Below, piece after piece: positions 63,127-64,000 of a DNA stretch of 64,000 nt. This DNA is from Seohaeicola_A nanhaiensis (GTDB taxonomy: Bacteria; Pseudomonadota; Alphaproteobacteria; Rhodobacterales; Rhodobacteraceae). Within the stretch, counting starts at the first letter, position 1. Each line of letters opens with the position of its first letter. The notes beneath the pieces were generated by a model. The model worked only from the letters and a program-made list of their open reading frames with translations. It ran no database searches and was not told the origin of the DNA. The position numbers and the translations under genes were made by a program. Location: positions 1,116,001 to 1,180,000 of the forward strand of contig NZ_JBHSGI010000002.1 in NCBI RefSeq assembly GCF_042654245.1. Direction: 5' to 3'.

Positions 63127-63729
63127 ATGACTGACCTCACGCTCAACGGTGTGCAGATACGCCAGCAGGCGCTTGACCGCGCCGCTCAGACTGCACTGTT
63201 AGACGCCCTTCGGGCCGTTGCCGCCGCCGCCCCGCCCTATGCGCCCGACACGCCCTATGGCAAACCGATGAGCGTACGGATGACCTCGGCAGGCCGCTTC
63301 GGCTGGTATTCCGACCGCACCGGCTATCGCTACGTCGACCGCCACCCGTCGGGCGCCCCCTGGCCAGCGATCCCGCCGCAGGTGCTGGAGCTTTGGACAC
63401 AACTCACCGGCCTCGACCGTGCCCCCGAATGCTGTCTCATCAATTTCTACGGCGAAGGCGCGCGGATGGGGCTGCATCAGGACAAGGACGAGGCCGACTT
63501 CTCCTGGCCCGTGCTCTCGATCAGCCTTGGCGACGACGGGCTGTTCCGCGTGGGCGGGACGCGACGGAGCGATCCCACGCGCTCGGTCTGGCTCAAATCC
63601 GGCGATATTGCCATTCTCGGAGGTCCCGCGCGGCTGGCCTACCACGGGGTCGACCGCATCCGCTTTGGCTCGTCTGACCTGCTGCCGAAACACGGGCGGA
63701 TCAACTTGACGCTCCGCGTTGTCACCTGA
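63127..63729 (+). CDS. alkB: Alpha-ketoglutarate-dependent DNA dealkylase AlkB
   Basis: A 200-residue non-haem iron dioxygenase that removes alkyl groups from N1-methyladenine and N3-methylcytosine. Metal ligands are seen as HQDKDE (His-x-Asp) and a second His in YHGVDRI, followed by RINLTLRV with the two arginines that bind 2-oxoglutarate (R..N.T.R). Substrate-lid residues YSDRTGYRY match AlkB. Divergent from dnaK and followed 60 bases later by the fucosyltransferase gene. Confidence 0.95.
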   Translation: MTDLTLNGVQIRQQALDRAAQTALLDALRAVAAAAPPYAPDTPYGKPMSVRMTSAGRFGWYSDRTGYRYVDRHPSGAPWPAIPPQVLELWTQLTGLDRAPECCLINFYGEGARMGLHQDKDEADFSWPVLSISLGDDGLFRVGGTRRSDPTRSVWLKSGDIAILGGPARLAYHGVDRIRFGSSDLLPKHGRINLTLRVVT

Positions 63730-63789
63730 CGGGGTTAACAGCGCCGCCAGCGCCCGCTAAAGCTGGGCAGACACCACCCAGGACACACC

Positions 63790-64000
63790 ATGATCACCAC
63801 CCGCCTGCACGGTCGCCTGGGCAACCAGATGTTCCAATACGCCGCCGCCCGCGGCCTTGCGGAGCGGCTTTGCACTACGGTTGCGCTGGACACCCGCGGC
63901 GCGAAGGCGCGGGGCGAGGGCGTTCTGACCCGCGTGTTCGACCTGTCACTGTCACAGCCAGACCGGCTTCCGCCCGATCGTCAGACAGCGCCCCTGCGCT
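63790..64000 (+). CDS. Family 11 alpha-1,2-fucosyltransferase-like protein (truncated by window edge)
   Basis: Only the first 70 residues are visible. MITTRLHGRLGNQMFQYAAARGLAERL is the N-terminal signature of GT11 fucosyltransferases, which add fucose to cell-surface glycans. The reading frame is open to the window end. It begins 60 bases after alkB on the same strand. If it is a working GT11, it may decorate surface polysaccharide. Confidence 0.75.
   Translation, partial: MITTRLHGRLGNQMFQYAAARGLAERLCTTVALDTRGAKARGEGVLTRVFDLSLSQPDRLPPDRQTAPLR

Overview
The window is high-GC, densely packed chromosomal DNA, most likely from a marine alphaproteobacterium of the Rhodobacteraceae (Roseobacter group). 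The inference rests on gene content and layout: a DUF1013/TrcR-type cell-cycle regulator, COQ9, an IalB-family protein, a Hint_2 protein, a complete yejABEF transporter, dnaX-ridA-ybaB-recR, and a VPxPA-CTERM surface protein beside an exosortase-type polysaccharide locus. No species can be named from this alone. I saw no tRNA, rRNA, insertion sequence, prophage or CRISPR array. One structural RNA, the SRP RNA, is present.

Layout. 1-7 kb: truncated rnr, a TIGR04282 glycosyltransferase, dapE, a degenerate Hint protein, a small conserved unknown, dapD and a threonine dehydratase-like enzyme. 7-15 kb: LOG protein, a small RTX protein, a DsbA-like protein coupled to rlmN, IalB protein, asparaginase, an arsR-SRPBCC-YCII operon and serB. 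15-23 kb: a rhomboid protease, then the exosortase (XrtA)-type exopolysaccharide cluster. This has a tyrosine autokinase, a Wzz-like chain-length protein and an ATPase on the minus strand, and diverging from them a sugar transferase and a large TPR lipoprotein (PrsT-like). 23-29 kb: dnaN-recF-lysE-gyrB and an AroE-like gene, without dnaA. 29.7-36 kb: a Zur-box-linked CobW metallochaperone, SRP RNA, a cyclic nucleotidase, nudC, pheA and a membrane cytochrome c. 36-42 kb: yejABEF. 42-49 kb: YpfJ peptidase, dnaX-ridA-ybaB-recR, trcR, RNase T2 and a BKACE enzyme. 49-53 kb: the VPxPA-CTERM protein, two quinone oxidoreductases, COQ9 and rpsU. 53-59.5 kb: an lrp/ald divergon, an MFS carrier, mscS-mscL, a GST and a potassium channel with a zinc ribbon. 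59.6-64 kb: dnaJ-dnaK behind a heat-shock-type promoter, alkB, and the start of a family 11 fucosyltransferase.

The most interesting signal is a pair of loci about 26 kb apart. One is the exosortase-type EPS cluster, which has no exosortase gene in this window. The other is a secreted VPxPA-CTERM protein whose only cysteine lies in an FCVD motif and which also carries an FQxALW motif. That is the Cys-Gln signature of internal-thioester adhesin domains. Together they suggest a matrix or surface adhesion system in which a sorted protein could attach covalently to a partner. The link is inference. What the sequence itself shows is the motifs, the C-terminal sorting signal and the cluster composition.
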